From NCBI GenBank assembly GCA_016176465.1, contig JACOXD010000009.1, forward strand, positions 1 to 48,530: DNA of 48,530 nucleotides, given 5' to 3'. Both the position numbers and the translations under genes were made by a program. Under the pieces are notes generated by a model. It was not told the origin of the DNA, searched no databases, and saw only the letters and a list, made by a program, of their open reading frames with translations. The stretch is from Candidatus Daviesbacteria bacterium (GTDB lineage Bacteria > Patescibacteriota > Microgenomatia > Daviesbacterales > UBA10151). This document shows positions 6,879 to 14,456 of the stretch, one piece after another (position 1 is the first letter of the stretch; every line of letters starts with the position of its first letter).

Positions 6879-8030
6879 ATGTTTTTTTCTATTGCATTTA
6901 CAGTTATTTTAATAATTGTTACTTTACTTATTTTAGTTGTGATCCATGAGATGGGTCACTATTTAGCTGCTAAAAAATTTAATATTAAAGTTTTAGAGTT
7001 TGGGTTTGGAATTCCGCCCAGAGCCTGGGGTAAAAAAATTGGGGAAACAATTTATTCCCTAAATTGGTTACCTTTGGGAGGTTTTGTTAGGTTATTGGGT
7101 GAGGATGAGGTGGATAAAGCGGTTTTGGAAAATGAGAGAAGTTTTGCAGCTGCATCTGTTTCAAAAAGGATAGTGGTTGCGCTAGCAGGTGTAGTAATGA
7201 ATTTATTTTTAGCTTGGGTATTGTTTTATTTGGTACTAGTTTCATCTGGTTTTAAAACGCAATTTCCTAAACTATTTGATCATCAATTTATAGGCGCTAA
7301 GTACTCAACTGAGAAAATGGTGATTATAAATGATGTGGCAAAAAATTCACCCGCTAAGAGCGCAGGATTAAAAGTAGGAGAAAGAATAATTGCAATAAAT
7401 GATAAATTTATAAAAGATGATTTGGATTTTATTAAAAAAGTTAAAGAAAATGCTGGTAAAAAAATTACTTTAACAACTTCCGATATTAAACAAACAAAGT
7501 TTAAAAGATTGGATTTAACCCCCAGAGTAAATCCCCCTAAAGATGAGGGGGCACTGGGAGTAGGCATAGGATATTTAGAAGCATACAATTTGGAATATAG
7601 AGAAGACTGGCAAAAAACTTTGGCAGGTCCAATTCACAGTGTGAATATTGCAACTTATACATTTAATATTTTAAGTAAAACAATTTCCATGTCTTTGGTA
7701 AAAAAAGATATTGCCCCTCTTTCCCAAAGTGTGGGAAGTCCGATTGCCATTGGTTTTATCTCCTATGAAATTTTGCAGGAATCTAACCCCATAATCCCTT
7801 ATTTAGAACTGGTAGCACTCATTTCTTTAAGCTTGGCAATTTTTAATATCTTACCCATTCCTGCTTTGGATGGAGGAAGGTTATTTTTCTTATTTGTAGA
7901 AGCACTAACTAGAAAAAAAATAAATCCTTCTTTTGAGAGAGTGGTTCACAACATTGGTATGATTGTATTACTTATATTATTTTTCCTGGTTATTCAAAAA
8001 GATATCAACCAATTTATCCTCAGGCGCTAG
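6879..8030 (+). CDS. rseP: Site-2 intramembrane zinc metalloprotease
   Basis: 383 residues. HEMGH at residues 23-27 in the first membrane helix gives the zinc-binding HExxH. A single PDZ domain follows (AKNSPAKSAGLKVGERIIAI, roughly residues 147-215). NILPIPALDGGRLFF near residue 335 is the second conserved motif (LDGG), supplying the third ligand. About four membrane helices. It cleaves membrane-bound substrates such as anti-sigma factors, but no partner is visible nearby. It closes the rpsB cluster, as in many bacteria. Confidence 0.93.
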   Translation: MFFSIAFTVILIIVTLLILVVIHEMGHYLAAKKFNIKVLEFGFGIPPRAWGKKIGETIYSLNWLPLGGFVRLLGEDEVDKAVLENERSFAAASVSKRIVVALAGVVMNLFLAWVLFYLVLVSSGFKTQFPKLFDHQFIGAKYSTEKMVIINDVAKNSPAKSAGLKVGERIIAINDKFIKDDLDFIKKVKENAGKKITLTTSDIKQTKFKRLDLTPRVNPPKDEGALGVGIGYLEAYNLEYREDWQKTLAGPIHSVNIATYTFNILSKTISMSLVKKDIAPLSQSVGSPIAIGFISYEILQESNPIIPYLELVALISLSLAIFNILPIPALDGGRLFFLFVEALTRKKINPSFERVVHNIGMIVLLILFFLVIQKDINQFILRR

Positions 8031-8063
8031 ACATTTTGTTTTACTTCTTGTAACAATTAACTA

Positions 8064-8804
8064 ATGGGTAAAATATTAAGCATTATCTTTCTGATAATTG
8101 CTATTTTTCTTTTTCCTCCAGCAGTTTTGGCAGGAATTTCTCAAAATGCTATTCCAGGTGACTCGCTTTATCCCATTAAAAGAGCGATGGAGAAGGGGGT
8201 CCTAACTTTAGTTTCAATCCATCCTACCACTAAAGCTTGGTTTTCCATAGATTATTCAGGTAGAAGATTCTCTGAAGCAACTAGGCTTATTACTAAAGGG
8301 GAAAATATTCAGGCAAAAAAGTCTCTTAATGAGCTTGTTTCTCAAACTAGTGAGGTAGCTAGTGCCATAACAACTATTAAAAACCAAGCTCAAAAAAGAA
8401 AGTTATTAGCAGAGCTTAATAGGTCTATAAATGAGTACCAAGAGGGTTTAACACAAGCAAAACAGCAGGCTATAGTAACAAGTGGTGCTGGTACTACTTC
8501 CACAACAAGTCCACCACTTGCAACCCAACCCACCCAGCCGGATGCTACCCTAGAGCCCGCTTCAACTCCTCAACAATCCCCAACAACCACTTCTAGTTTA
8601 TCAGATCAAAGCATAGGAGATAATATTGAAGAAACGATCAAAGAGTTAGATGAGATAGAAGAAACACTCAAAGAGGAAGAGGGTAATCTGGATTTTTTAG
8701 AGGATGATGAGGGGGATGACAGAGTAAATAGAGGGAGAGGAGATGGAGATGAAAGAGGTAGAGGTGATAAGATTGAGGGTAAAGGTAAAGGAAGAGATGA
8801 TTAA
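8064..8804 (+). CDS. Secreted DUF5667-like protein with charged tail
   Basis: 246 residues. A signal peptide ends near VLAG (residue 24). NAIPGDSLYPIKRAMEKGVL followed by a helical RRFSEATRLI region matches the DUF5667 pattern of exported proteins. After residue 140 come a T/S/P/Q-rich linker and a strongly acidic helix, and the protein ends in a G/R/D/K-rich low-complexity tail. It is probably anchored or wall-associated; function unknown. It follows rseP with a 33-bp gap. Confidence 0.65.
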   Translation: MGKILSIIFLIIAIFLFPPAVLAGISQNAIPGDSLYPIKRAMEKGVLTLVSIHPTTKAWFSIDYSGRRFSEATRLITKGENIQAKKSLNELVSQTSEVASAITTIKNQAQKRKLLAELNRSINEYQEGLTQAKQQAIVTSGAGTTSTTSPPLATQPTQPDATLEPASTPQQSPTTTSSLSDQSIGDNIEETIKELDEIEETLKEEEGNLDFLEDDEGDDRVNRGRGDGDERGRGDKIEGKGKGRDD

Positions 8805-8837
8805 TTTTAGGATTTGTGATATTATATGTTAAAGTCA

Positions 8838-9016
8838 TTGATGGAGTTTCCCGCTCCATCAATCCTCCGAAGCAATGCGTAGGAGGAGGGCTGAGTACGA
8901 AAACCTTTTAAGGATTAAGTACATCCGTTGATAACGTAATAATCTAAAATCAAGAAGCAAGCCAGGTGGTACCACGAAGTTAGACCTTCGTCCTAGCAAA
9001 GGATGGAGGTTTTTTT
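8838..9016 (+). promoter_or_regulatory. T-box riboswitch of proS
   Basis: The T-box core AGGTGGTACCACG is at 8964-8976. It is followed by an intrinsic terminator (8984-9016): ACCTTCGTCC pairs with GGATGGAGGT and seven T residues follow. The TGGT bulge fits a tRNA with discriminator A, as in tRNA-Pro. The 5' part has a short perfect hairpin, TTGATGGAG (8838-8846) with CTCCATCAA (8854-8862), whose loop TTTCCCG contains the proline codon CCC. The specifier assignment is a suggestion only. GGAGG (9005-9009) in the terminator stem is also the ribosome-binding site of proS. Confidence 0.85.
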
Positions 9017-9019
9017 GTG

Positions 9020-10786
9020 ATGAAATACTCGAAACTTTTTCCTAAAACAATAAAGCAAACACCTCAAGATGCAAAGCTAATATCTCATAAGCTACTTTAC
9101 AGAGCAGGCTTTATACGAGAAAGTACTGCGGGTAGGTATTATTTTTTACCCCTTGGAATGAAGGTTCATCAAAAAATCCAAAAAATAGTTAAAGAGGAAA
9201 TGGATAAAGCAGGGGCTCAAGAGATGGTTTCTCCAGTACTTCATCCTAAAGCCTTATGGGAAGAAACCAATAGAACAACCTCAGTGGGGTTTGAATTAAT
9301 GTCTATTAAAGATAGATCTGATATGGAATTTGTACTGGGGGGAACTGCAGAGGAGATGTTTGTAGATTTAGTGAGAAAATTCCAATTAAGTTATAAAGAT
9401 TTACCCTTAAATTTATACCAATTCTCAATGAAGTTTAGGGATGAGATGAGAGCAAGGGGAGGCTTACTACGGGTAAGGGAGTTTGTAATGAAAGATGCAT
9501 ATTCTTTTGACATTAATGAGGAAGAATTTTTAAAAGAATATGAAAATATGAAGCAAACTTATACAAAAATCTTTAAAAGAATGGGTTTGGAAACGATTAT
9601 AGTTGAATCAGATAATGGCTATATTGGCGGAGATTATTGTCATGAGTTTGTGGTGGAATCAGAAATAGGAGAATCTAAATTTTTATTAAATTCAGATGGA
9701 ACTTACGCTGCGCATGAAGATGTAGCTAAATTTATTCCTGATCGCAAAAATTTGGATGAAGGGGAAAAACCCTTGGAAGAAGTTAAAGCTGTCAGGGGGA
9801 CAACTATGGAGGATGGGGTTAAGCTACATGGATTACCTTTGTGGCAGCAAATTAAAGATGTTTTATTTGTAGACGAAAAGGGGAGGTTTATTCTAGCTTT
9901 GATCAGAGGAGATTTTGATGTCAATGAAATTAAATTACTACATATAATAAAAGGGTATCACTTGCGCCATGCAACAGATAAAGAAATAAGGGAAAAAATT
10001 CACTCTGAGCCTGGGTTTATTTCCCCTGTTGGGATTAAGAAAATAATAGATAAAGATGTAAAGCTCCTGGTGGTAGCAGATGAATCACTCAGAACAGTTA
10101 AAAATGCTTATGGTGGAGCTAATAAGAAAAATAAAGACTTACTTAATATGAATATAGATAGGGATTTTACGGTAGATTACGAAGGAGATATTGCTTTAGC
10201 TAAAGAAGAATATCTGTCTCCTGATGGGAGTGGAAAATTAACTACCAAAAAAGGAATTGAAGTGGGGAATATTTTTCAACTTGGGTTTACCTATACTTCT
10301 AAACTAAAAGGAGCAGAGTTTGTAGATAAAGATGGTAAAAAGAAGCCTTATTATATGGGTTGTTATGGAATTGGGATAGGAAGAAGCTTAGCTTCTATTG
10401 TGGAAGTGTATAATGATGAAAAAGGAATAATTTGGCCAGATGTGGTCGCTCCATATCAAGTTCACTTGCTAGGATTAGACTTAGAGGAGGAAAGCGTCAA
10501 AGGTGAAGCGGAAAGGGTATATGAACTGCTTAAGGCAGAGGGAGTAGAGGTATTATTTGATGATAGGGAGGATTTAAGAGCAGGAGAAAAGTTTGCAGAC
10601 GCAGATTTAATAGGTATACCATATCGTGTGGTGATCTCAAAAAAAACCCATTCGGCAGGTTCGGCAAGCCCTTCGGCCACGAGTTCAGGGCAGGCACGAG
10701 GCAAGCTAGAAGTTAAAAGAAGAGATCAAAAGCAAACAGAGTTTTTAAGTTTTGAGGAACTATTAAAAAGGTTAAAGGCAAGCTAA
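9020..10786 (+). CDS. proS: Prolyl-tRNA synthetase
   Basis: 588 residues from the ATG at 9020; the GTG at 9017 is also possible. Class II motifs are present: motif 1 near AQEMVSPVLHP, motif 2 FRDEMRARGGLLRVREFVMKD and motif 3 GIGIGRSLASIVE. A YbaK-like editing insertion lies at about residues 230-385, as in bacterial-type ProRS. The C-terminal anticodon-binding domain is interrupted after VVISKKT by about 20 residues rich in S, A and G, encoded by a family B repeat (10651-10704), before the frame resumes with KLEVKRRDQKQ. Expression is controlled by the T-box leader upstream. Confidence 0.95.
   Translation: MKYSKLFPKTIKQTPQDAKLISHKLLYRAGFIRESTAGRYYFLPLGMKVHQKIQKIVKEEMDKAGAQEMVSPVLHPKALWEETNRTTSVGFELMSIKDRSDMEFVLGGTAEEMFVDLVRKFQLSYKDLPLNLYQFSMKFRDEMRARGGLLRVREFVMKDAYSFDINEEEFLKEYENMKQTYTKIFKRMGLETIIVESDNGYIGGDYCHEFVVESEIGESKFLLNSDGTYAAHEDVAKFIPDRKNLDEGEKPLEEVKAVRGTTMEDGVKLHGLPLWQQIKDVLFVDEKGRFILALIRGDFDVNEIKLLHIIKGYHLRHATDKEIREKIHSEPGFISPVGIKKIIDKDVKLLVVADESLRTVKNAYGGANKKNKDLLNMNIDRDFTVDYEGDIALAKEEYLSPDGSGKLTTKKGIEVGNIFQLGFTYTSKLKGAEFVDKDGKKKPYYMGCYGIGIGRSLASIVEVYNDEKGIIWPDVVAPYQVHLLGLDLEEESVKGEAERVYELLKAEGVEVLFDDREDLRAGEKFADADLIGIPYRVVISKKTHSAGSASPSATSSGQARGKLEVKRRDQKQTEFLSFEELLKRLKAS
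10651..10704. repeat. Family B repeat inside proS
   Basis: TTCGGCAGGTTCGGCAAGCC, then CTTCGGCCACGAGTTCAGGGCAGGC. It is G/C-rich against an AT-rich gene and in frame, adding about 18 residues to a surface loop of the anticodon-binding domain. Confidence 0.7.
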
Positions 10787-10829
10787 GCTATTTACATGTA
10801 ATAACTTACTTGTTATACTATGAGTCTTT

Positions 10830-11135
10830 ATGATTGTTGAAGGAAGACCAGCGGTTATTGAAGCACTTGAGAAGGTTTTATTTGAACTTAATGATGATCC
10901 AATAGAGGTGGCAGTAATTAGAGTTCAACCCATAATAATGGCTAACTTTCCTCTAAAGACAGGTGAACAAGATTTAGTAGATGAAATATTATGGGAAGCA
11001 ATTCAGGTTTCCTCACATAGGCTGCCTGTTCCTCAAGCAGTTCTTAAATGGGCAGAAGAAGGCAGTGATGCGGCCATAAGAGCAAGACAGATTCACCTAA
11101 AGAATAGATTAGTTTTAGAGGAATTAATGAGATAA
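10830..11135 (+). CDS. Orphan protein of 101 residues
   Basis: Function unknown. It begins MIVEGRPAVIEALEKVLF and is mostly helical and soluble. A TATACT box at 10814-10819 ends ten bases before the ATG, with no Shine-Dalgarno sequence, so a leaderless or near-leaderless message is likely. It stands alone between proS and tig. Confidence 0.55.
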   Translation: MIVEGRPAVIEALEKVLFELNDDPIEVAVIRVQPIIMANFPLKTGEQDLVDEILWEAIQVSSHRLPVPQAVLKWAEEGSDAAIRARQIHLKNRLVLEELMR

Positions 11136-11179
11136 TAAGATTGAATTAATATCTTTTTTCTGTTAAATTTGGAGTTTAT

Positions 11180-12304
11180 ATGGTGACAAAAAATATAGTT
11201 AAACTTCCTAAAGCAATGGTTGAGGTACAAATATCGCTGCCTTGGCCTGATATGGAGTCACGCTGGAATGAGGTTTTAAATAAATTAGCTTCAGATGTTG
11301 AGATCCCAGGTTTTAGAAAAGGCCAAGCACCCATGGATATGATTGAGCCCAAAATTGCCCAACAAGCGCAACAAGAGCTCCTACGGGTTTCTATGCCCCA
11401 AGCTTTAATTGAAGCTTTGCAGGGAACCAATATTGTTCCAATAGATTACCCAAGATATGAAGTCCAATCCTTTCAAAAAGGAGTTGGTGTAACTTTTAAA
11501 GCTTTGGTTACAGAACGTCCTCAAGTTAAAGTAGGTAGCTATAAAACTATTAAAGTTACCAGGCCTCCTCTAAAACAAATTACTGATAGCGATATTGATA
11601 AGGTTGTTGAGGATTTATATAGAAGATGGAAGGTGAGGAATCCTTCGACAGGTTCGGCAAGCTCACTGCAAGCAGGCTCAGGACCAGTAGGCCCTCAAGC
11701 TCAAGCATCTACCCAAAGTAGTGGAGCCAGTGGAAGTTTACAATTTGGCAAAACCGATACTCCCCCAACCACTACCTCTAATGTTCCTGATGATATTTTT
11801 GCCAAAGGAGTGGGTGCTACAGATTTAGCTGATCTTAAGAAAAAAATTAGAGGAGATTTAGAAGCTGAGGCTAAATATAATAATGAGTTAGATTATGAGG
11901 AAGCTATATTGCAATCTGTTGAGAAAATGACTGAGGTGGATATTCCGGATATTTTAATTGAGGATGAGTTAAATAGGATGTTGGTTTCACTGCAGCGAAA
12001 TGTAACAGATAGAGGGATGTTGCTTGATGAATATTTAAGAGCTCAAAATAAAACTGTAGATCAGTTAAAAAATGAATGGAGAAGGCAAGCAGAACAAAAT
12101 GTTAGGATGGAACTAGGACTCGCGCAAATAGCCTCAAGTGAAAATGTTGTTATTTCCGATGAAGAACTGCAGGCAGAAATAGATAAGATTCAAGATAAAA
12201 GAATTAAAGCTCAATTTGAAGCCCAAGAACCAAGGTTGCATTTACGCCACGCGCTGCGCCAAACCAAAACTCTCAATATTCTTAAAAACTTAGTTGGCTC
12301 CTAA
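11180..12304 (+). CDS. tig: Trigger factor lacking the PPIase domain
   Basis: 374 residues against about 430 normally. The ribosome-binding domain is intact, with VEIPGFRKGQAP (GFRKG at 44-48). At about residue 152, where the FKBP-type PPIase domain should start, there is instead a roughly 50-residue S/G/T/Q/P linker. Alignment resumes with PDDIFAKGVG and DLKKKIRGDLEAEAKY of the C-terminal chaperone domain. Part of the linker (PSTGSASSLQAGSG) is encoded by a family B repeat. It should bind ribosomes and nascent chains but cannot isomerise prolines. Confidence 0.9.
   Translation: MVTKNIVKLPKAMVEVQISLPWPDMESRWNEVLNKLASDVEIPGFRKGQAPMDMIEPKIAQQAQQELLRVSMPQALIEALQGTNIVPIDYPRYEVQSFQKGVGVTFKALVTERPQVKVGSYKTIKVTRPPLKQITDSDIDKVVEDLYRRWKVRNPSTGSASSLQAGSGPVGPQAQASTQSSGASGSLQFGKTDTPPTTTSNVPDDIFAKGVGATDLADLKKKIRGDLEAEAKYNNELDYEEAILQSVEKMTEVDIPDILIEDELNRMLVSLQRNVTDRGMLLDEYLRAQNKTVDQLKNEWRRQAEQNVRMELGLAQIASSENVVISDEELQAEIDKIQDKRIKAQFEAQEPRLHLRHALRQTKTLNILKNLVGS
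11641..11686. repeat. Family B repeat inside tig
   Basis: CCTTCGACAGGTTCGGCAAG, then GCAAGCAGGCTCAGGACC. It is in frame and sits exactly where the PPIase domain is missing. Confidence 0.7.
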
Positions 12305-12350
12305 AACCTTTTGTAGTACAATAGTTTCTAATTATTTTGAAAAGGAGGTG
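12294..12350 (+). promoter_or_regulatory. rpsU promoter and displaced Shine-Dalgarno
   Basis: TTGGCT (12294-12299) and TACAAT (12317-12322) are 17 bp apart, giving a start near 12329. The transcript would begin just before AAAGGAGGTG (12341-12350), a near-perfect Shine-Dalgarno sequence. That sequence is 44 bases before the first ATG of rpsU, too far for ordinary initiation. An ATT at 12356 with ideal spacing opens an 8-codon ORF. Confidence 0.5.
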
Positions 12351-12409
12351 CAAGCATTACTTTCTTTCTCTATTTAGAATAGACAAAGATTGTAATGATC
12401 AAAAAATAT

Positions 12410-12613
12410 ATGTCAATTATCATTAAAGCTGGGCCAAATGATACATCTGATTCAGTAATTAGAAAATTCCAAAAAAGGGTTGCTTTGGAAGGAGTCATTC
12501 AAGAGTATCGTGAGATGGAGTTCCATAAAAAGAATTCGCTAAAGCGACAAGAACGTTTAGCAGAAAAAAGACGCAAAATTATGCGAGCCAAGCGCTACTT
12601 AGATGCAAAATAA
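12410..12613 (+). CDS. rpsU: 30S ribosomal protein S21
   Basis: 67 residues from the ATG at 12410 (MSIIIKAGPNDTSD); an in-frame ATG at 12395 would add MIKKY. I prefer 12410 because S21 proteins start with a short strand of this type. The middle (FQKRVALEGVIQEYREMEFH) and the basic helical tail match S21. It overlaps yqeY by 11 bases. The protein supports initiation on Shine-Dalgarno messages. Confidence 0.9.
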   Translation: MSIIIKAGPNDTSDSVIRKFQKRVALEGVIQEYREMEFHKKNSLKRQERLAEKRRKIMRAKRYLDAK

Positions 12614-13043
12614 AATCCAAGAAGATCTAAAACAAGCTCAACTAGATAGAAACGAACTTAAGGTTTCTACCTTAAGACTTTTATTATCTGAGGTTAATAA
12701 TGCTAAAATCCAAAAAGGTCAAGAGTTATCTGATGAGGAAATTACAGGAGTTATCCAGAAAGAGATTAAAAAAAGAAAAGAATCTATTGAAAGTTTTAGA
12801 AAAGGAGCAAGGGAAGATTTAGCTTTAAAAGAAGAAGCAGAGGCAAAAGTCTTGGAAAGCTACCTGCCAACTCAATTATCAGATGAGGAGTTGACTAAAA
12901 TAATAGATTTAGCTATAAATGAAGTAGGCGCAAATTCTATAGCAGATATGGGTAAAGTAATAGGCAAGGTCATGAGTCAAGTTTCAGGTAAGGCAGATGG
13001 TGGAAGAGTAAGTAATTTAGTAAAACAGAAGTTGTCATCCTGA
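12603..13043 (+). CDS. YqeY/GatB-like domain protein
   Basis: 146 residues. The all-helical YqeY signature is clear: STLRLLLSEVNNAKI, then EITGVIQKEIKKRKESIESF and ESYLPTQLSDEEL. These proteins share the tail domain of GatB and GatE, which binds tRNA, and often follow rpsU as here. The last residues (KLSS) and the stop codon come from dispersed repeat A, which begins at 13033, so the repeat inserted at the very end of the gene. Confidence 0.9.
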   Translation: MQNKIQEDLKQAQLDRNELKVSTLRLLLSEVNNAKIQKGQELSDEEITGVIQKEIKKRKESIESFRKGAREDLALKEEAEAKVLESYLPTQLSDEELTKIIDLAINEVGANSIADMGKVIGKVMSQVSGKADGGRVSNLVKQKLSS

Positions 13044-13109
13044 ACGCAAGTGAAGGATCTCAAGATCTAGATTCTTCCTCCCCTTTGGGGGCCCGGTTTC
13101 AGAATGACA
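13033..13109. repeat. Dispersed repeat A, copy 2 (end of yqeY)
   Basis: TGTCATCCTGAACGC to CAGAATGACA. It supplies the yqeY stop and carries the upstream ATG (13104) of the ybeY frame. Confidence 0.85.
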
Positions 13110-13124
13110 ATAATATTTATAAAA

Positions 13125-13541
13125 ATGATTAATATTATTGTAAATTGCGATCCAAGATACCCGGTCAATAAATTAGCTATTCAAGCAACTGTTGTTGAGA
13201 TTTTAAACCAGCAGAGAATCTCTGGTAATGTAGAGATTGGGATAAATATTGTGGGTGATCGCAAGATGCATGAGTTTAACAAAAAATATCGTGGCATTGA
13301 TGCAACCACCAATATTTTATCTTTTGCGCTGGAAGATCCAGCCTCCAGCAACCAGCTACAACATATACCCAGGATAGGTTTTGTTAAAGCTCCTGATAAA
13401 GTTTTAAGATTAGGAGATATTTTAATTTCTTACCCTCAAGTTATTAAGGATGCTTCTCAATCAGGTTCTTCAGTAGAGGAGGAAGTTAGATTTTTAGTTG
13501 AGCATGGGATGAAGCATCTTCTAGGAGTGCACCACGATTAA
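13125..13541 (+). CDS. ybeY: Endoribonuclease YbeY
   Basis: 138 residues from the ATG at 13125 (MINIIVN). The earlier ATG at 13104 lies in the repeat and is unlikely. HEFNKKYRGIDATTNILSFAL is the conserved centre, and HGMKHLLGVHHD gives the three-histidine zinc site (HxxxHxxxxxH). The protein stops right after that motif, so the C-terminal helix found in E. coli YbeY is absent. It acts in rRNA maturation and ribosome quality control. Confidence 0.9.
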   Translation: MINIIVNCDPRYPVNKLAIQATVVEILNQQRISGNVEIGINIVGDRKMHEFNKKYRGIDATTNILSFALEDPASSNQLQHIPRIGFVKAPDKVLRLGDILISYPQVIKDASQSGSSVEEEVRFLVEHGMKHLLGVHHD

Positions 13542-13542
13542 G

Positions 13543-14118
13543 TTATTCTTCCAAAAGTTGCTTAACTTTTTGCCTATTGGCTCTATCTTGCTGCAAACGT
13601 GAAATAGCATTGGGAATAACTACTTCTTCAACGCCCCTTTTTAAAAATCTTAACAGGTCACTAATTTCATCTGGTTGGCTTAGTTCTTCTATTGCTTGTG
13701 ATGTAGTAGGTACAACTTCAATGGTTAAATGGACGCCTTGGGCATTCGCATCGATTAATGCAAAGGGTGGATGTAAGAGAAGCATACGTTCTCTCCTAAT
13801 TTCTTTAAACCACTCTGGTGCCCCATCAGAATCTAACATCGCTTGAACATAAAGCGTAGAAATTCCAGGTAAGTTATATAATTTCTCATAAAAGTCTTGC
13901 TCTAAAGGAGGGTTCCTTTGACCACTTTCTAAACGAGCAATTGTAGACTCAGTCATACCAAGTGTAGCAGCTACTTTTCTTTGACTTAAGCCTGCTACTT
14001 CGCGATAAAATCTAAGCATTCCACCAAATGCTTTTGCTCCGGGTGATACAAATTCATATTCTTGAGAAGGTTCTTTTCTTGGTCTCATGCTCTGAATTAT
14101 AGCAGGAGGATTTCCCAT
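13543..14118 (-). CDS. XRE-family transcriptional regulator
   Basis: 191 residues. A Cro/C1-type helix-turn-helix lies at about residues 31-85: LRFYREVAGLSQRKVAATLG, then MTESTIARLESGQRNPP. The C-terminal 100 residues are an unassigned domain with no enzyme motif. It ends 2 bp from ybeY (convergent) and is divergent from dnaX across a 338-bp spacer full of small palindromes, possible operators. Target genes unknown. Confidence 0.8.
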   Translation of the reverse strand: MGNPPAIIQSMRPRKEPSQEYEFVSPGAKAFGGMLRFYREVAGLSQRKVAATLGMTESTIARLESGQRNPPLEQDFYEKLYNLPGISTLYVQAMLDSDGAPEWFKEIRRERMLLLHPPFALIDANAQGVHLTIEVVPTTSQAIEELSQPDEISDLLRFLKRGVEEVVIPNAISRLQQDRANRQKVKQLLEE

Positions 14119-14456
14119 AGTAAACTATGATATTTCAATCTATCCTTCCAATCCCGGATTGTCAAGGTAATTCCAAACCGGGATTGTAGGTTCAGTCGTA
14201 TCTTGCATATTTTGATATCCCGATGTGTCATCTCACTTCCAACTCCGAGTTGTCAAGCTAAAGCAACAAGGTGACGATCCTATTACACCTTCCAGGTGAA
14301 ACAAGCTCGCGACCTGTTTAGCTGTCTAGCTAACCCACACCGGGTGTGTGGTGCCACCGCATAACCACTATCTCTGCGATCATAATTCCTACATAATATA
14401 AGTTGGCATCTTCCCTAACTTTCATAATTTTGTTAATCTAAATTTACATCTTTGTT
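14119..14456. repeat. Spacer with five small palindromes before dnaX
   Basis: Hairpins at 14149-14161 (CAATCC-C-GGATTG), 14174-14186 (one mismatch), 14240-14252 (CAACTC-C-GAGTTG), 14286-14298 (CACCT-tcc-AGGTG) and 14336-14348 (CACAC-cgg-GTGTG). Three are preceded by TTCC, and two are followed by TGTCAAG. Related hairpins occur at 46268, 47115 and 48085. No ORF or tRNA was found here, and no SRP RNA signature although this site precedes dnaX. Confidence 0.6.

Noticed and set aside
10462-10704. Minus-strand frame opposite the end of proS
   Set aside because: Its sequence only mirrors proS and the repeat insert.
14119-14456. SRP RNA gene, which often lies upstream of dnaX
   Set aside because: The conserved helix 8 sequence with AGGAAGCAGCC-like parts is absent on both strands.
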